DNA of 39,417 nucleotides from Chloroflexota bacterium (GTDB lineage Bacteria; Chloroflexota; Anaerolineae; Aggregatilineales; UBA2796). Location: positions 1-39,417 of the forward strand of contig JAJPHV010000007.1 of assembly GCA_021325095.1 (NCBI GenBank), given 5' to 3'. The notes below the pieces were generated by a model. It had not been told where the DNA came from. It saw nothing but the letters and a program-made list of their open reading frames with translations, and searched no databases. A program made the position numbers and the translations under genes. Shown here piece after piece: positions 1 through 8,884 of the stretch (its first letter is position 1; each line of letters starts with the position of its first letter).

Positions 1-53
1 CATAACCGATTTCATACGTAAATTCGACATTTACGCCTGCCGAACCCGGTCAA

Positions 54-235
54 TCATTCCACCTTCCGCACCACGCGCGCCGGGTTGCCCGCCGCGATCA
101 CGCCCGGTGGAACGCTGCCCGCGCCAATCACGCTGCCCGCGCCGATTGTCACGCCCTTCAGGATCAGGCAGTTCATGCCGATAAACACATCGTCCTCGAT
201 GATGACCGGGCGCGTCTGCCCGGCCAGCGGGTCAC
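54..235 (-). pseudogene. C-terminal remnant of a hexapeptide-repeat acetyltransferase
   Basis: Reading the minus strand from about 235 down to a TGA at 56-54 gives a peptide with [13 protein letters not shown], then [16 protein letters not shown], ending in [11 protein letters not shown] and stop. This is the classic C-terminal left-handed beta-helix end of the maltose/galactoside/WbbJ-type O-acetyltransferases, where the GNPA loop closes the helix. Only about 60 residues remain. Upstream the reading frame degenerates exactly where a transposase tail begins on the opposite strand near 236, so the gene was cut by an insertion. The acceptor substrate cannot be told from this stub. Confidence 0.8.
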
Positions 236-355
236 GCCGAAACCGTCAACTCGGTCATCAAACGCCAGTTCGGCGACGCTATTCGTTCCCGCCTGCGCAG
301 CCTGCAAAACCGCCAGCCGATTATCAAAGGCTTGGTCTATGACATCCATGTCTGA
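236..355 (+). mobile_element. Transposase C-terminal remnant (IS4-like DDE type)
   Basis: The plus strand from about 236 encodes [19 protein letters not shown], then a Leu/Arg-rich stretch and KGLVYDIHV before TGA at 353-355. The ETVNSVIKR...FGDA...R pattern, containing the last acidic residue of the DDE triad, is a common C-terminal end of transposases. No upstream part of the transposase and no terminal inverted repeat are visible, so this is a dead fragment. It abuts the broken acetyltransferase on the left and another IS remnant on the right. The exact IS family is uncertain. Confidence 0.65.
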
Positions 356-405
356 CCGTCTCTCGTTACTCCATCCATCTTTGTAACAGTGCACTTTGTC
401 CTGCT

Positions 406-559
406 CCCTGGCGCTGGGTTGTAGAGCGCTCCTTCGCCTGGATGGGCGCGTATCGCCGTCGCGCGAAAGACTTTGAATTCTTCACCGAACGCAGTGAAGG
501 GTATGATCTATCTGGCATCAATTCACCGCCTGCTGAGGCACCTTGTCCCTACGGAATAA
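406..559 (+). mobile_element. IS5-family transposase C-terminal remnant, frameshifted
   Basis: From 406 the plus strand reads PWRWVVERSFAWMGAYRRR followed by AKDFEFFTERSEG. It then shifts frame at about 493-500 into MIYLASIHRLLRHLVPTE and stop (557-559). WxVERxFAW...RRxxKDFE...ASxxxxLRRL is the signature C-terminal end of IS5/IS427-type transposases. The Glu in VERSF corresponds to the last catalytic acidic residue. The N-terminal two thirds are missing and the frame is broken, so it is inactive. The neighbouring remnant at 236-355 belongs to a different family, so two insertions were stacked here. Confidence 0.75.
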
Positions 560-632
560 TGCCATTCTTATGCATCACTCTTCATCAAATGGCTTCTCTG
601 AAACTTGCTAATCCGGACAAGGAGAACTACGG

Positions 633-1237
633 TCAAGAAGAATCTGACGAATGATAAACCGCATCAATGCCGATAATCAACACGGGGATGTCAATGTTAG
701 AAACGCCGCGCTGTTCCAGATCCCAAACTATTTGCTCGAAATATGAAACACCGCTGCTCATCCATTCTGCAAAAGCGTACATGGGAATAATCTCAATTCC
801 CGCTGTTATTCCTTTCAATTTGCTGAAAATGGTCGTCTTGGCGCAAACATTATAGACCATGAAGGCGTATTTGCCTAACTGTACTTCGACACCCAAGTTT
901 TCTTTGATAAAGTCCATTTCTCGAAATGCGCCCTGACCGAAAGGGGCAGGTTTATAGTTCGGAGTGTAATAGGTGGTGTGACATACCCGCAGAGAACACG
1001 CTCTGGTTTCCAGCCACCCAACTTGCGAAACTCTTCCTTAAATGCGCCATTGAGTTCTCGTGGACTATAAATAAGCTGCCCCTTGTGTTTGTGATTCTTC
1101 TCCTCACACAACTTGGTCTTGTACTTCTGAGTATCGATAGCAGAAATGGCCTGTTCAACTTCCGCAAGAAGATGCGGAAAGTGTTTCCCGATAAAGTTTT
1201 CACCACCATTGAACGAGAATCTACCACCAACAATCAT
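633..1237 (-). pseudogene. BglII-like type II restriction endonuclease, frameshifted
   Basis: The reading starts at 1237 (ATG) with MIVGGRFSFNGGENFIGKHF and runs through LGGWKPERVLCGYVT. It must then change frame between about 1005 and 960 to continue as YKPAPFGQGAFREMDFIK and GVEVQLGKYAFMVYNV, ending in VPVLIIGI-like sequence and a stop at 633. In the joined product the motif MD-x8-E-V-Q has the same spacing as BglII Asp84/Glu93/Gln95. The downstream GIEIIPMYA and MSSGVSYFEQIVWDLEQRG segments are also typical of that family. The start overlaps the methyltransferase stop as ATGA, so the two would be translationally coupled. The single frame break means decay or an assembly error. BglII relatives cut AGATCT or related sites; the site here is unknown. 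Confidence 0.75.
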
Positions 1238-2207
1238 TCGTCGTTGCTTTCACTTGTCTTCCATTCACTTGGCACTTGTGCAACTTTTTCTCGACCAGAA
1301 GGCGTATGGACAGGCTTACCCATTGGCCTCAGGCGCAAATTCCCATTGAAGTAGGATGCGATGCGCTGGCGAGCAACCGCCACATAGTCTTGTTCTTTTT
1401 CACTGGCAATGGCGCGCCTGCCGTGCATTATCGCAGCAATGAGTGTTGAACCTACCCCGGCATAGGGGTCAAAAACATAGTCGCCTTCATGAGTCAACGC
1501 CAAGACACATCTTTCAACTAGCTCCACAGGGAATTGGCATGGATGCTCAGTTTTCTCAGGGTGATTGGACTTAACGTTCGGAATATCCCATAAACAATCT
1601 TCCCAATCTTTAACCAGGATTTCCCAAACATCAGATGGGTTTTTCCCTTTGGGGTTCCCGGACGGCTTGCCGACGTTCGGCCCTTTATAGTGACGCTTGC
1701 CCGGATATTTGGCCGGGACACGTACATTATCGAGGTTGAATATGTAGCTATCGCTCTTGGTAAACCACAAAATGGTTTCGTAGCGGCCAGAAAAACGTTT
1801 AGATGCGTGCAGACCATGACCAAAATACCATACAATCCTGTTTCGCAAATATAACCTGAATCTACGTTTGAAGATGTTGTAGTAATAAATGTCCAATGGA
1901 AAGACCTCACCATTCTGGACAAAGTTACCTACCTGCCAACAGATGCTCCCATCCACGCGCAACACGCGCACAAGTTGTTCAATTGTTTTGCCTGCGTTTC
2001 CAGGTACTGTTCAATCGACACGCGGTTTTCATAGTCTTTACCCAGGTTATAAGGTGGAGACGTCACAATCAGGCTGATCGAATTATCCGGTAGAGTTGCC
2101 ACGAAATCGTTGACATCGCCATTATGAAGCACAATATGAGCATCTGGCGTGAAATGCTCTTCTACCGGCAATTGTTGTCCACCTAGAAAGCTTAACTGCT
2201 CCATCAT
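1234..2207 (-). pseudogene. Site-specific DNA methyltransferase (beta class), frameshifted
   Basis: The N-terminal part (2207 to about 1990) has HIVLHNGDVNDFVATLPDNS and TSPPYNLGKDYE, the catalytic SPPY motif IV of N4-cytosine/N6-adenine methyltransferases. The remainder (to 1234) carries the AdoMet-binding motif FDPYAGVGSTL near the C-terminus. The order catalytic then AdoMet motif marks the beta class, often N4-cytosine. The two parts join if the T-run at 1986-1989 (AAAA on the coding strand) is one base longer. LETQAK would then continue as TIEQLVRVLRVDG. A ribosome site, AGGTG, lies just before 2207. It forms an operon with the downstream endonuclease through an ATGA overlap. The region is richer in AT than its surroundings, which suggests horizontal acquisition. 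Confidence 0.85.
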
Positions 2208-2302
2208 TCATTCACCTAGAAAATATCGTCGTTTCATTGTTGTAGCACAGCTTATGCAGTTGCGCCAATAGAATACAGTATAATCTTGGAGGGAGGCCCA
2301 TC

Positions 2303-2833
2303 GTGGATGATCTGAAAGCAATTGCCAAATCCAAGAAAACCGCCAGGGCGGCGCGGGTTGCTAATCCCCCGGTGGCGCGGCGCTTCCGCCCATTGGGACT
2401 CTCCATTGCCATTCTGTCGACTGCCGGGTTGTATGGCCTGTGGCCGATGGTTCCGCTCTTGCTCTGGCTGTTGACACGCTTGCGCGGCCACGAAATCGGC
2501 AGCGAGTTGCTGGACAATTCCGCCTGGTTCAACGTGGTTCTGGGCGCAGCAACGCTTATCGCCTGTGTGATGGCCTGGGTTGGCCGCCCGCCGCAGACAC
2601 GCCGGACGCTGCTGGCCCTGGTCTGGTTTGCCACCATCGTGCGGCTGGTGCAGTCTGCCCAGGCCCTTTCGGAACGCAGCTTACCCATTACCAGCGCGCA
2701 GGTGGGCGGCAGCCTATCGTCGGTGTTGCAACCGATCACATTGTGCCAGATTCCGCTGCTGATCCTCGTGCCGCTGTACATTACCTGGTATCTGAACCGC
2801 GCTCCGGCTCGCGCCTTTTACAAATCCTCCTGA
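2303..2833 (+). CDS. Hypothetical four-helix membrane protein
   Basis: I do not recognise the family. The 176-residue product begins at GTG 2303, preceded by GGAGGGAGG at 2288-2296 with suitable spacing. A basic N-terminus (KSKKTARAARVANPP) precedes about four hydrophobic segments at roughly residues 33-62, 73-95, 100-124 and 143-166, so it should be an inner-membrane protein with a cytoplasmic Lys/Arg-rich tail. A TATAAT box at 2279-2284 may be its -10 element, but no good -35 is seen. The last 16 bases overlap the convergent nucleotidyltransferase gene. It stands alone between the divergently oriented RM pair and convergent genes, so context gives no function. Confidence 0.6.
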   Translation: MDDLKAIAKSKKTARAARVANPPVARRFRPLGLSIAILSTAGLYGLWPMVPLLLWLLTRLRGHEIGSELLDNSAWFNVVLGAATLIACVMAWVGRPPQTRRTLLALVWFATIVRLVQSAQALSERSLPITSAQVGGSLSSVLQPITLCQIPLLILVPLYITWYLNRAPARAFYKSS

Positions 2834-3609
2834 ACGCTCTGTCCGACGGCATAGCCAATGAAAGCCAGCGCATCGTCCACTGCAATCAGCGGTGTGCCGT
2901 TCCGGTGTTCCATCGCCCGCCCGATCAGGGTTCGCCACTGTTCACCGAGGGCGACCTGCGCCCACTGCCCTGCCTGAGTCTTCGACACAATGCCGCCGTG
3001 TCGGAGCGTGTACAGTACACGGCACATCGTCAGGATAGCGTAAGAACGGTAGCCGCCGTGTTGCAGCGGCGCTGGATTGGATAGCATCGGCCCCCACCAC
3101 ATCCTCATCAAAGTACGGACGGCCTGGCGCAGATCATCGGGCGAGACGGGATCGATCAGCGCTGGTAACGGTGGCCCGGTCAAGACAATGCCTCGTTCTC
3201 GCAGGATGTAGCGCTGTACAACCCAATCGCTGTCGTGCTGCATGATGCTGAGATGTCCACTGCCCCTATCGATGTGTGGATGCTGCGCCCGCGCGGGATC
3301 GTGACGGCGGAGAGCGTCCTTTGGAATGTAGGAGCCTTCCAGTTCAGTCGCCCATCTGGTATTCAGGGTTGCGATCTGGGTGTGCATTTCCACCAGGGCC
3401 GTGACGATCTCGCCTGGCAATTCGTCGTCCGTGACGATGAGGAAATCAATGTCGCTGCTGCCGGGGTCGAAGCCGCCGTTGGCGAGCGAGCCATACAGGT
3501 ACATGCCGACCAAGCGGTCTGTCAGGGTGGCTTGCACATTCGCCAACAGCCTGTCCAGAATGGCGTTCACGTCCGGGTAAGGCGTCGGGTAGGTATTACG
3601 GTTCGACAC
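2818..3609 (-). CDS. AadA/DUF4111-type nucleotidyltransferase
   Basis: The product has 263 residues. The N-terminal nucleotidyltransferase core shows the GS...D-x-D signature: YLYGSLANGG (Gly40, Ser41) followed by GSSDIDFLIV (Asp53, Asp55), which bind ATP/GTP and Mg2+. The C-terminal half contains the helical segment with GYRSYAILTMCRVLYTLRHG, matching the DUF4111 domain that follows the core in aminoglycoside 3''-adenylyltransferases. Such enzymes transfer AMP to streptomycin/spectinomycin, but many chromosomal homologues have unknown substrates, so resistance is only a possibility. The GTG start lies 6 bases after the urocanase stop, so the two are probably co-transcribed. Confidence 0.85.
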   Translation of the reverse strand: MSNRNTYPTPYPDVNAILDRLLANVQATLTDRLVGMYLYGSLANGGFDPGSSDIDFLIVTDDELPGEIVTALVEMHTQIATLNTRWATELEGSYIPKDALRRHDPARAQHPHIDRGSGHLSIMQHDSDWVVQRYILRERGIVLTGPPLPALIDPVSPDDLRQAVRTLMRMWWGPMLSNPAPLQHGGYRSYAILTMCRVLYTLRHGGIVSKTQAGQWAQVALGEQWRTLIGRAMEHRNGTPLIAVDDALAFIGYAVGQSVQEDL

Positions 3610-3615
3610 GGCTCA

Positions 3616-5262
3616 TCAGCCCAGCATCGGGATTTTGATACCGTGCCGCTTGGCTGCTGCGATGGCTTCCGGGTAGCCTGCATCGGCGTGCCGGACGATG
3701 CCCATGCCCGGATCGGTGGTCAACACTCGTTCCAACCGGGCAGCGGCGGCGTCCGTACCATCGGCCACGATCACCTGCCCGGCGTGCTGGCTGTAGCCGA
3801 TCCCAACACCGCCCCCATGGTGGAAGCTGACCCAGGTTGCGCCGCCGACGGCATTGATCAGCGCGTTGAGGATCGGCCAGTCGGACACTGCATCCGTGCC
3901 GTCGCGCATTCCTTCCGTTTCCCGGTTGGGCGAGGCTACCGATCCCGAATCGAGGTGATCACGTCCAATCACGATGGGTGCGCTGACCTGCCCGGAACGC
4001 ACCAGTTCATTGAAAGCTAACCCCGCCCTGGCCCGCTCGCCGTAGCCAAGCCAGCAAATCCGCGCCGGGAGGCCCTGGAAGGCCACCCGCTCCTGGGCCA
4101 TCTTGATCCAGCGCGCCAGGTGCGCATTCTCAGGAAAGAGCCGCAGTATCTCCTGGTCGGTGCGCAGAATATCCGCCGGGTCGCCGGAGAGCGCCACCCA
4201 GCGGAATGGCCCCTTGCCCTCGCAGAACAGCGGGCGAATGTAAGCCGGAACAAAGCCCGGATAGTCAAAGGCGCGCTTCACCCCGGCGTCGTAGGCACGC
4301 TGCCGCAAGTTGTTGCCGTAGTCGAAGACGACTGCGCCCGCCTGCTGGAAGTCCAGCATGGCCTGACAGTGGCGGGCCATCGCTGCGGTGCTCCGGCTGG
4401 TATATTCTTCCGGTGCCCTGGCCCGCAGTGCCAGCGCGTCCTCCAATGACAGGCCATCCGGGATGTAGGCCAGCGGGTCGTGCGCCGGCGTCTGGTCGGT
4501 CACAACGTCAGGACGGACGCCCAGATCGTGCAGGCGCGGAAAGACGTCCGCTGCGTTGCCGATCAGTCCGATAGAGTGTGGCTGTCCTGCCGCCAGCGCC
4601 GCTTCGACCTTGACCATCGCCTCTTCCAGGTCGTCGCTGATCTCATCGAGATAGCGCGTTTGTACGCGCCGCTCCGCCCGTGCTCGATCAACCTCCACGA
4701 CCAGCGCCACGCCCTCGTTCATTGTCACGGCCAGCGGCTGCGCGCCGCCCATGCCACCCAGCCCCGCCGTCAGCACCAGTTTCCCTTTCAGGCTCGGCCA
4801 ACCCTGCTGCGCCGCCAGCGACCCAAGCGTCTCGTAAGTGCCCTGCACGATGCCTTGCGTGCCAATATAGATCCACGAACCGGCAGTCATCTGCCCGTAC
4901 ATGATCAATCCCTGCCGTTCCAGCGCATCGAAATGCTCCTGCGTTGCCCAGTGCGGCACGAGGTTCGAGTTGGCGATCAGTACCCTCGGCGCGTCCTGGT
5001 GCGTGCGGAAGACCGCCACCGGCTTGCCGGACTGCACCAGCAGCGTTTCGTCCTCTTCGAGGGCGCGCAGCGTCGCCACCAGCGCGTCGAAGGCTTCCCA
5101 ACTGCGCGCTGCCCGTCCTCGCCCGCCGTACACAATCAACTGATCCGGGTCTTCCGCTACCTCCGGGTCAAGATTATTCATGAGCATCCGCAGTGCCGCC
5201 TCTTGCAGCCAGCCTTTGCAGCTTATTTGTGCGCCGCGCGGCGCTCGTATGACGCGAGACAT
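3616..5262 (-). CDS. hutU: Urocanate hydratase (urocanase)
   Basis: This 548-residue protein matches urocanase along its full length (the family is usually about 550). The enzyme converts urocanate to 4-imidazolone-5-propanoate in histidine degradation, using NAD+ as an electrophile. The NAD-binding [12 protein letters not shown] segment lies in the first half. [12 protein letters not shown], with the conserved Cys near residue 403, [18 protein letters not shown] and [18 protein letters not shown] follow. I chose ATG 5262 because AAGGAG sits 7 bases upstream and [10 protein letters not shown] matches the family start; an in-frame ATG at 5310 would add 16 poorly matching residues. hutH, hutI and hutF/hutG are not in the window, so the pathway must be completed elsewhere. 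Confidence 0.95.
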   Translation of the reverse strand: MSRVIRAPRGAQISCKGWLQEAALRMLMNNLDPEVAEDPDQLIVYGGRGRAARSWEAFDALVATLRALEEDETLLVQSGKPVAVFRTHQDAPRVLIANSNLVPHWATQEHFDALERQGLIMYGQMTAGSWIYIGTQGIVQGTYETLGSLAAQQGWPSLKGKLVLTAGLGGMGGAQPLAVTMNEGVALVVEVDRARAERRVQTRYLDEISDDLEEAMVKVEAALAAGQPHSIGLIGNAADVFPRLHDLGVRPDVVTDQTPAHDPLAYIPDGLSLEDALALRARAPEEYTSRSTAAMARHCQAMLDFQQAGAVVFDYGNNLRQRAYDAGVKRAFDYPGFVPAYIRPLFCEGKGPFRWVALSGDPADILRTDQEILRLFPENAHLARWIKMAQERVAFQGLPARICWLGYGERARAGLAFNELVRSGQVSAPIVIGRDHLDSGSVASPNRETEGMRDGTDAVSDWPILNALINAVGGATWVSFHHGGGVGIGYSQHAGQVIVADGTDAAAARLERVLTTDPGMGIVRHADAGYPEAIAAAKRHGIKIPMLG

Positions 5263-5505
5263 GGCATCGCTCCTTCTCAAAAATAACCTCACCTCCGGCT
5301 CTTTTTCCACACCCGGTGGTGAAAGGCACTGACGATCCTCTCCACTTGCGGGTCGGGGGCGAGGTTCTATATCACTTGATCGTGTCCCTAAGTTGACTTC
5401 GTGGCACGGGCTTTGTCAAATGCGGCGACGACCTGCCGCCAACCTCAATTGCCTCGCATTCGACTCAATGCTAGACTCGGCCCAACCCAGGAGGCGCGGA
5501 ACTGG

Positions 5506-7518
5506 ATGGCCTACGGAAGACTTGACGTTTATTGGCCCAACGGCCCTATCGAGAGTTATCAACTCGAAAAACAATCTATTGCTGTTGGCCGCTCAAGCGG
5601 CAATGACATCGTGCTCGACACAACAGCCGTCTCGCGTTATCACGTCACCCTGACTCGGCGCGAAGGACAGGTTTTCCTGGAAGACCTCGAATCTGCCAAC
5701 GGGACTTACGTCGACGGCCAACGCCTCAAGCCCCATGAGCCGCGCGCCTTGCGCGACGGTGAAGAAGTCCAGCTTGGCGACATCCGCCTGATTTTTCATT
5801 GGTTGGGCCAGCAGCCTGACATGGCAACCAAACCCATTCCCGCCGAAGCGGAGGCCACCCGCCGCATCGAAATTGTCCAGCCCACCTACAAAGTTGAACT
5901 CGAACCCCCGGAGCAGCCTGTGACGCCTGGCGCGCATGTCCAGGCCACACTCACCGTTGAAAACACGGGCAGCCAGACCGAGCGCTATTATGTGGAAGTG
6001 GAAGGCGTACCCAAGGACTGGGTGCGGCTGGATCGGATCGAGTTGGAACTTGATCCGGGTACAAAAGCGCCCGTCGTGATCAACTTCAGGCCCCAGCGCC
6101 GCAGCGAGACCAGGCCCGGCGAATACCCGGTCAAAGTGCGTGTCCGGGCCAAGTCGGCCCCCAACCAGGGCGTCGAAGCGCCTATGACGCTATCTGTCCG
6201 CGCTTACAGTGGGTTCGGAATCGCGCTTGCCACGCCGCGCATTGGGCCGACGACACCGTTTGAAGTTCACATTCATAACCAGGGCAGCGGCCCCTTGCCG
6301 CTGGCACTTTCCGGCGCCTCACCCGACGCCGACCTGGTATTCGATATTCGCCCGGCGACGCTGGTGCTTGGGCCAGGGGAGCGCAAAACCATTCGTGGCT
6401 ACGTTCACCCTCGACGCAGCGCCCTGATCGGCAGGCCGCACGAACGGCGCTTCGATGTGCTGGCCCGCGCCCAAGATGCTTCCGGCTTCCTGACAGCGGT
6501 TGAGGGAACGCTCATCGAGAAGCCTGTTCTGCCGCTCTGGGTGGCAACGCTCACCTTGCCCATCATCGGCCTGCTTGGGCTGATCGTGCTCGGCGTTGCT
6601 GTCTTTATTCTCAGCCGTCCACGTCCACCCGTGATCACTGACTTCCGCGCTTCGGCAGTGGAAGTACTGGAAGGTGATTCCGTCGTGCTGTCGTGGAAGG
6701 TCAGCGACGCGAGTAACCTATCGATTCAACTGGACGATGGCAGTCAGGTCGCCATCGATCCCAACACAAACCAGTATACGCAGGTGGTGTCAGGCGCAGG
6801 AGCGCGCACATTCACGCTCATTGCGCGCAATGGCGGTGAGATGGTGCAGCGCGAGGTCAGGGTCATGGTCACCAAACCGCTCAAGATCAACGCTTTCACC
6901 GTGACACCCAACCCGGTGCTGCGCTATGTCCGGCAAACTGTCACCATAAGCTGGAATGCCGAGGGCGCAGCCAGCGTGCGCTTCCAGGGCCTTGAAGGGC
7001 TGACGGGCAGCCCCGATACCGCCTCGCATCCGGCCAGCGGCGATCTCAAAGTGGAGGGCACCCCCCGCGATGCCCTCGACCTGACCCTGGTAGCGACTGG
7101 CTCAGATGGCAAAGAAGTCTCACAACCCGTTCACGTGGAGGTCGGCAACCCGATCTGTTCTACAACGGGCGACACCCAGGTGCGCACCGGGCCGGGGACA
7201 GCCTACCAGGTCCTGAAGACTCTGCCCGTCTATACCACCGTCTCGCCTGACGGGCGGGATGCCAGTGGGCAATGGATTCACCTTGCGCCCGCGCCCGACC
7301 CGCAAGCCTGGATCGCCGTCAGTTCGGTGACGTGTGGGCGTTTTGAACCGTCGGCATTAACCTTGATTGAGGCCGTGCCGCCCACACCCCTCCCCTCAAG
7401 TACACCTACCAGTGTGCCGACTGCTGTACCGCCTGCATCGCCGACTGTGACGGCGCTCCCGACAGCTCCGGCTCCGACACCGACGAGTTCGATCATCGTC
7501 CAGAGGGAAACAGGCTGA
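5506..7518 (+). CDS. FHA-domain membrane protein with Ig-like and SH3b domains
   Basis: The 670-residue protein starts at ATG 5506 (GGAGG at 5490-5494). The N-terminal FHA domain (about residues 5-98) has the phosphothreonine-binding elements GRSSGNDI, SRYH and NGTYVDG. It is followed by beta-rich repeats of the NEW3/Ig type (about 120-230, TLTVENTGSQTERYYVEVEG) and one transmembrane helix near 345-370 (PIIGLLGLIVLGVAVFIL). Beyond the membrane lie further Ig-like modules, an SH3b module (TQVRTGPGTAYQVLKTLP) and a Pro/Thr/Ser tail. The likely topology is FHA in the cytoplasm and SH3b outside, linking a phospho-signal to the envelope. It opens the first forward run and is followed 17 bases later by a methyltransferase gene. 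Confidence 0.85.
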   Translation: MAYGRLDVYWPNGPIESYQLEKQSIAVGRSSGNDIVLDTTAVSRYHVTLTRREGQVFLEDLESANGTYVDGQRLKPHEPRALRDGEEVQLGDIRLIFHWLGQQPDMATKPIPAEAEATRRIEIVQPTYKVELEPPEQPVTPGAHVQATLTVENTGSQTERYYVEVEGVPKDWVRLDRIELELDPGTKAPVVINFRPQRRSETRPGEYPVKVRVRAKSAPNQGVEAPMTLSVRAYSGFGIALATPRIGPTTPFEVHIHNQGSGPLPLALSGASPDADLVFDIRPATLVLGPGERKTIRGYVHPRRSALIGRPHERRFDVLARAQDASGFLTAVEGTLIEKPVLPLWVATLTLPIIGLLGLIVLGVAVFILSRPRPPVITDFRASAVEVLEGDSVVLSWKVSDASNLSIQLDDGSQVAIDPNTNQYTQVVSGAGARTFTLIARNGGEMVQREVRVMVTKPLKINAFTVTPNPVLRYVRQTVTISWNAEGAASVRFQGLEGLTGSPDTASHPASGDLKVEGTPRDALDLTLVATGSDGKEVSQPVHVEVGNPICSTTGDTQVRTGPGTAYQVLKTLPVYTTVSPDGRDASGQWIHLAPAPDPQAWIAVSSVTCGRFEPSALTLIEAVPPTPLPSSTPTSVPTAVPPASPTVTALPTAPAPTPTSSIIVQRETG

Positions 7519-7535
7519 ATACGGCAAGACGCTGG

Positions 7536-8792
7536 ATGAAAAGGGCCAGGTCAATGGCGAGTTCAGGCATACCCGGCGAAGCCTATGAACGACAGCAGGC
7601 ATTGGTTGATAAACTGATCCGTGACGGCAACCTGACCGACCCGCGCGTTGAGGCGGCGTTCCGCGCTGTGCCGCGCCATCTTTTCCTGCCCGACCTGACC
7701 CTCGAAGAAGCCTACCGCGACGACGCCATCCCCACCAAACGGCTGCCCGATGGCGAAGTGGTCAGTTCATCGTCGCAGCCCGCCATCATGGCGATCATGC
7801 TGGAACAATTGGCGCTCGAACCTGGTCAGCGTGTTCTCGAAATCGGCGCAGGAACAGGCTACAATGCCGCCCTGATCGCCTTCATTTTGGGCGAAACCGG
7901 CCAGGTCATCGCCATCGACATTGACGAGGACATCGTGCAGGCCGCGCGCGATCATCTGGCCGCCGCAGGCTTCGGCAACGTGATGGTCGTTCAGGGCGAC
8001 GGCGCACATGGCTACCCGGAAGCGGCGCCCTATGATCGGATCATCCTGACGGTGGCGGCCTGGGACCTGGCTCCGGCCTGGTGTGAGCAATTGCAGCCCG
8101 ATGGCAGGCTGGTGCTGCCGCTGGACATCAAAGGATCGCAGAAATGCGTGGCCTTTCAGCCTGAGAACCGTCACCTGGTGAGCCTCTCCGCCCGGCCCTG
8201 TGCGTTCATGGGGCTGCGCGGCGCCCTGGCTGCCCCGAATACCACCCTTACCTTCGGGCCACAGGCGGAGCTGCACCTTGAGATGGATGCGCCCGTTCCG
8301 GCCTCGCCCGACGAGCTTTACGCACTGCTTAAAGGGCCGTACCGTGACTTCACAACTGAAATCCAGACCGGCCAGTACGAGGTCTTCGACAGCCTGAATT
8401 TGTGGCTCGGCATTCACGAGCCAGGCTATTTCCGGCTTTGGGGAGAAGGCAAACAGGCCCGATACGTTCCGCCCCTGCTGGCTTACAGGCAATCACACCG
8501 AGCGACCTTCGGGCTGCTGAGTGCGAACTCATTGTGCGCGCTGGTGCGTTCGCCCGCCGAACCCTCTGCGCCCCCACCCGATACGTTTAGCCTGGCGGTC
8601 AGGCTGTTTGGCCCGGATGAAGGCCTGGCTTCCCGGCTGATCGACCAGGTGATCGCCTGGGATGCTACAGGCCGGCCCGATACTAATCGACTGCATATCC
8701 GGGCCTACCCGCGCGCGCATAGCGCCGCGAGCGCCCCGGACGCCGTCGTCGTTGACAAACACTGGACACGGCTGGTGCTGGACTGGGGGTGA
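7536..8792 (+). CDS. Protein-L-isoaspartate O-methyltransferase, long form
   Basis: Residues 1-215 of the 418 form a PCMT-type Rossmann methyltransferase. VSSSSQPAIMAIMLEQL (about 76-92) is the substrate/active-site helix, and RVLEIGAGTGYNAALIA (about 99-115) is the AdoMet motif I. Known PCMTs methylate isoaspartate so that damaged proteins can be repaired. A further 200 residues with no clear motif follow, roughly doubling the usual ~210 length. This extension occurs in some PCMT-like enzymes and may recognise a special substrate, including peptide precursors. The start is ambiguous: ATG 7554 is also possible and has a purine-rich stretch upstream. It lies in tandem with the FHA gene and the large secreted protein gene. 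Confidence 0.85.
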   Translation: MKRARSMASSGIPGEAYERQQALVDKLIRDGNLTDPRVEAAFRAVPRHLFLPDLTLEEAYRDDAIPTKRLPDGEVVSSSSQPAIMAIMLEQLALEPGQRVLEIGAGTGYNAALIAFILGETGQVIAIDIDEDIVQAARDHLAAAGFGNVMVVQGDGAHGYPEAAPYDRIILTVAAWDLAPAWCEQLQPDGRLVLPLDIKGSQKCVAFQPENRHLVSLSARPCAFMGLRGALAAPNTTLTFGPQAELHLEMDAPVPASPDELYALLKGPYRDFTTEIQTGQYEVFDSLNLWLGIHEPGYFRLWGEGKQARYVPPLLAYRQSHRATFGLLSANSLCALVRSPAEPSAPPPDTFSLAVRLFGPDEGLASRLIDQVIAWDATGRPDTNRLHIRAYPRAHSAASAPDAVVVDKHWTRLVLDWG

Positions 8793-8884
8793 GACCGGGC
8801 GATATTTCGTCGTGTAGGGGTGGTGGTGGTAAAATGAAAGTTCGGGACGTTGGTGGTTGGAAAACAACCAGGAGAATACGCCCT

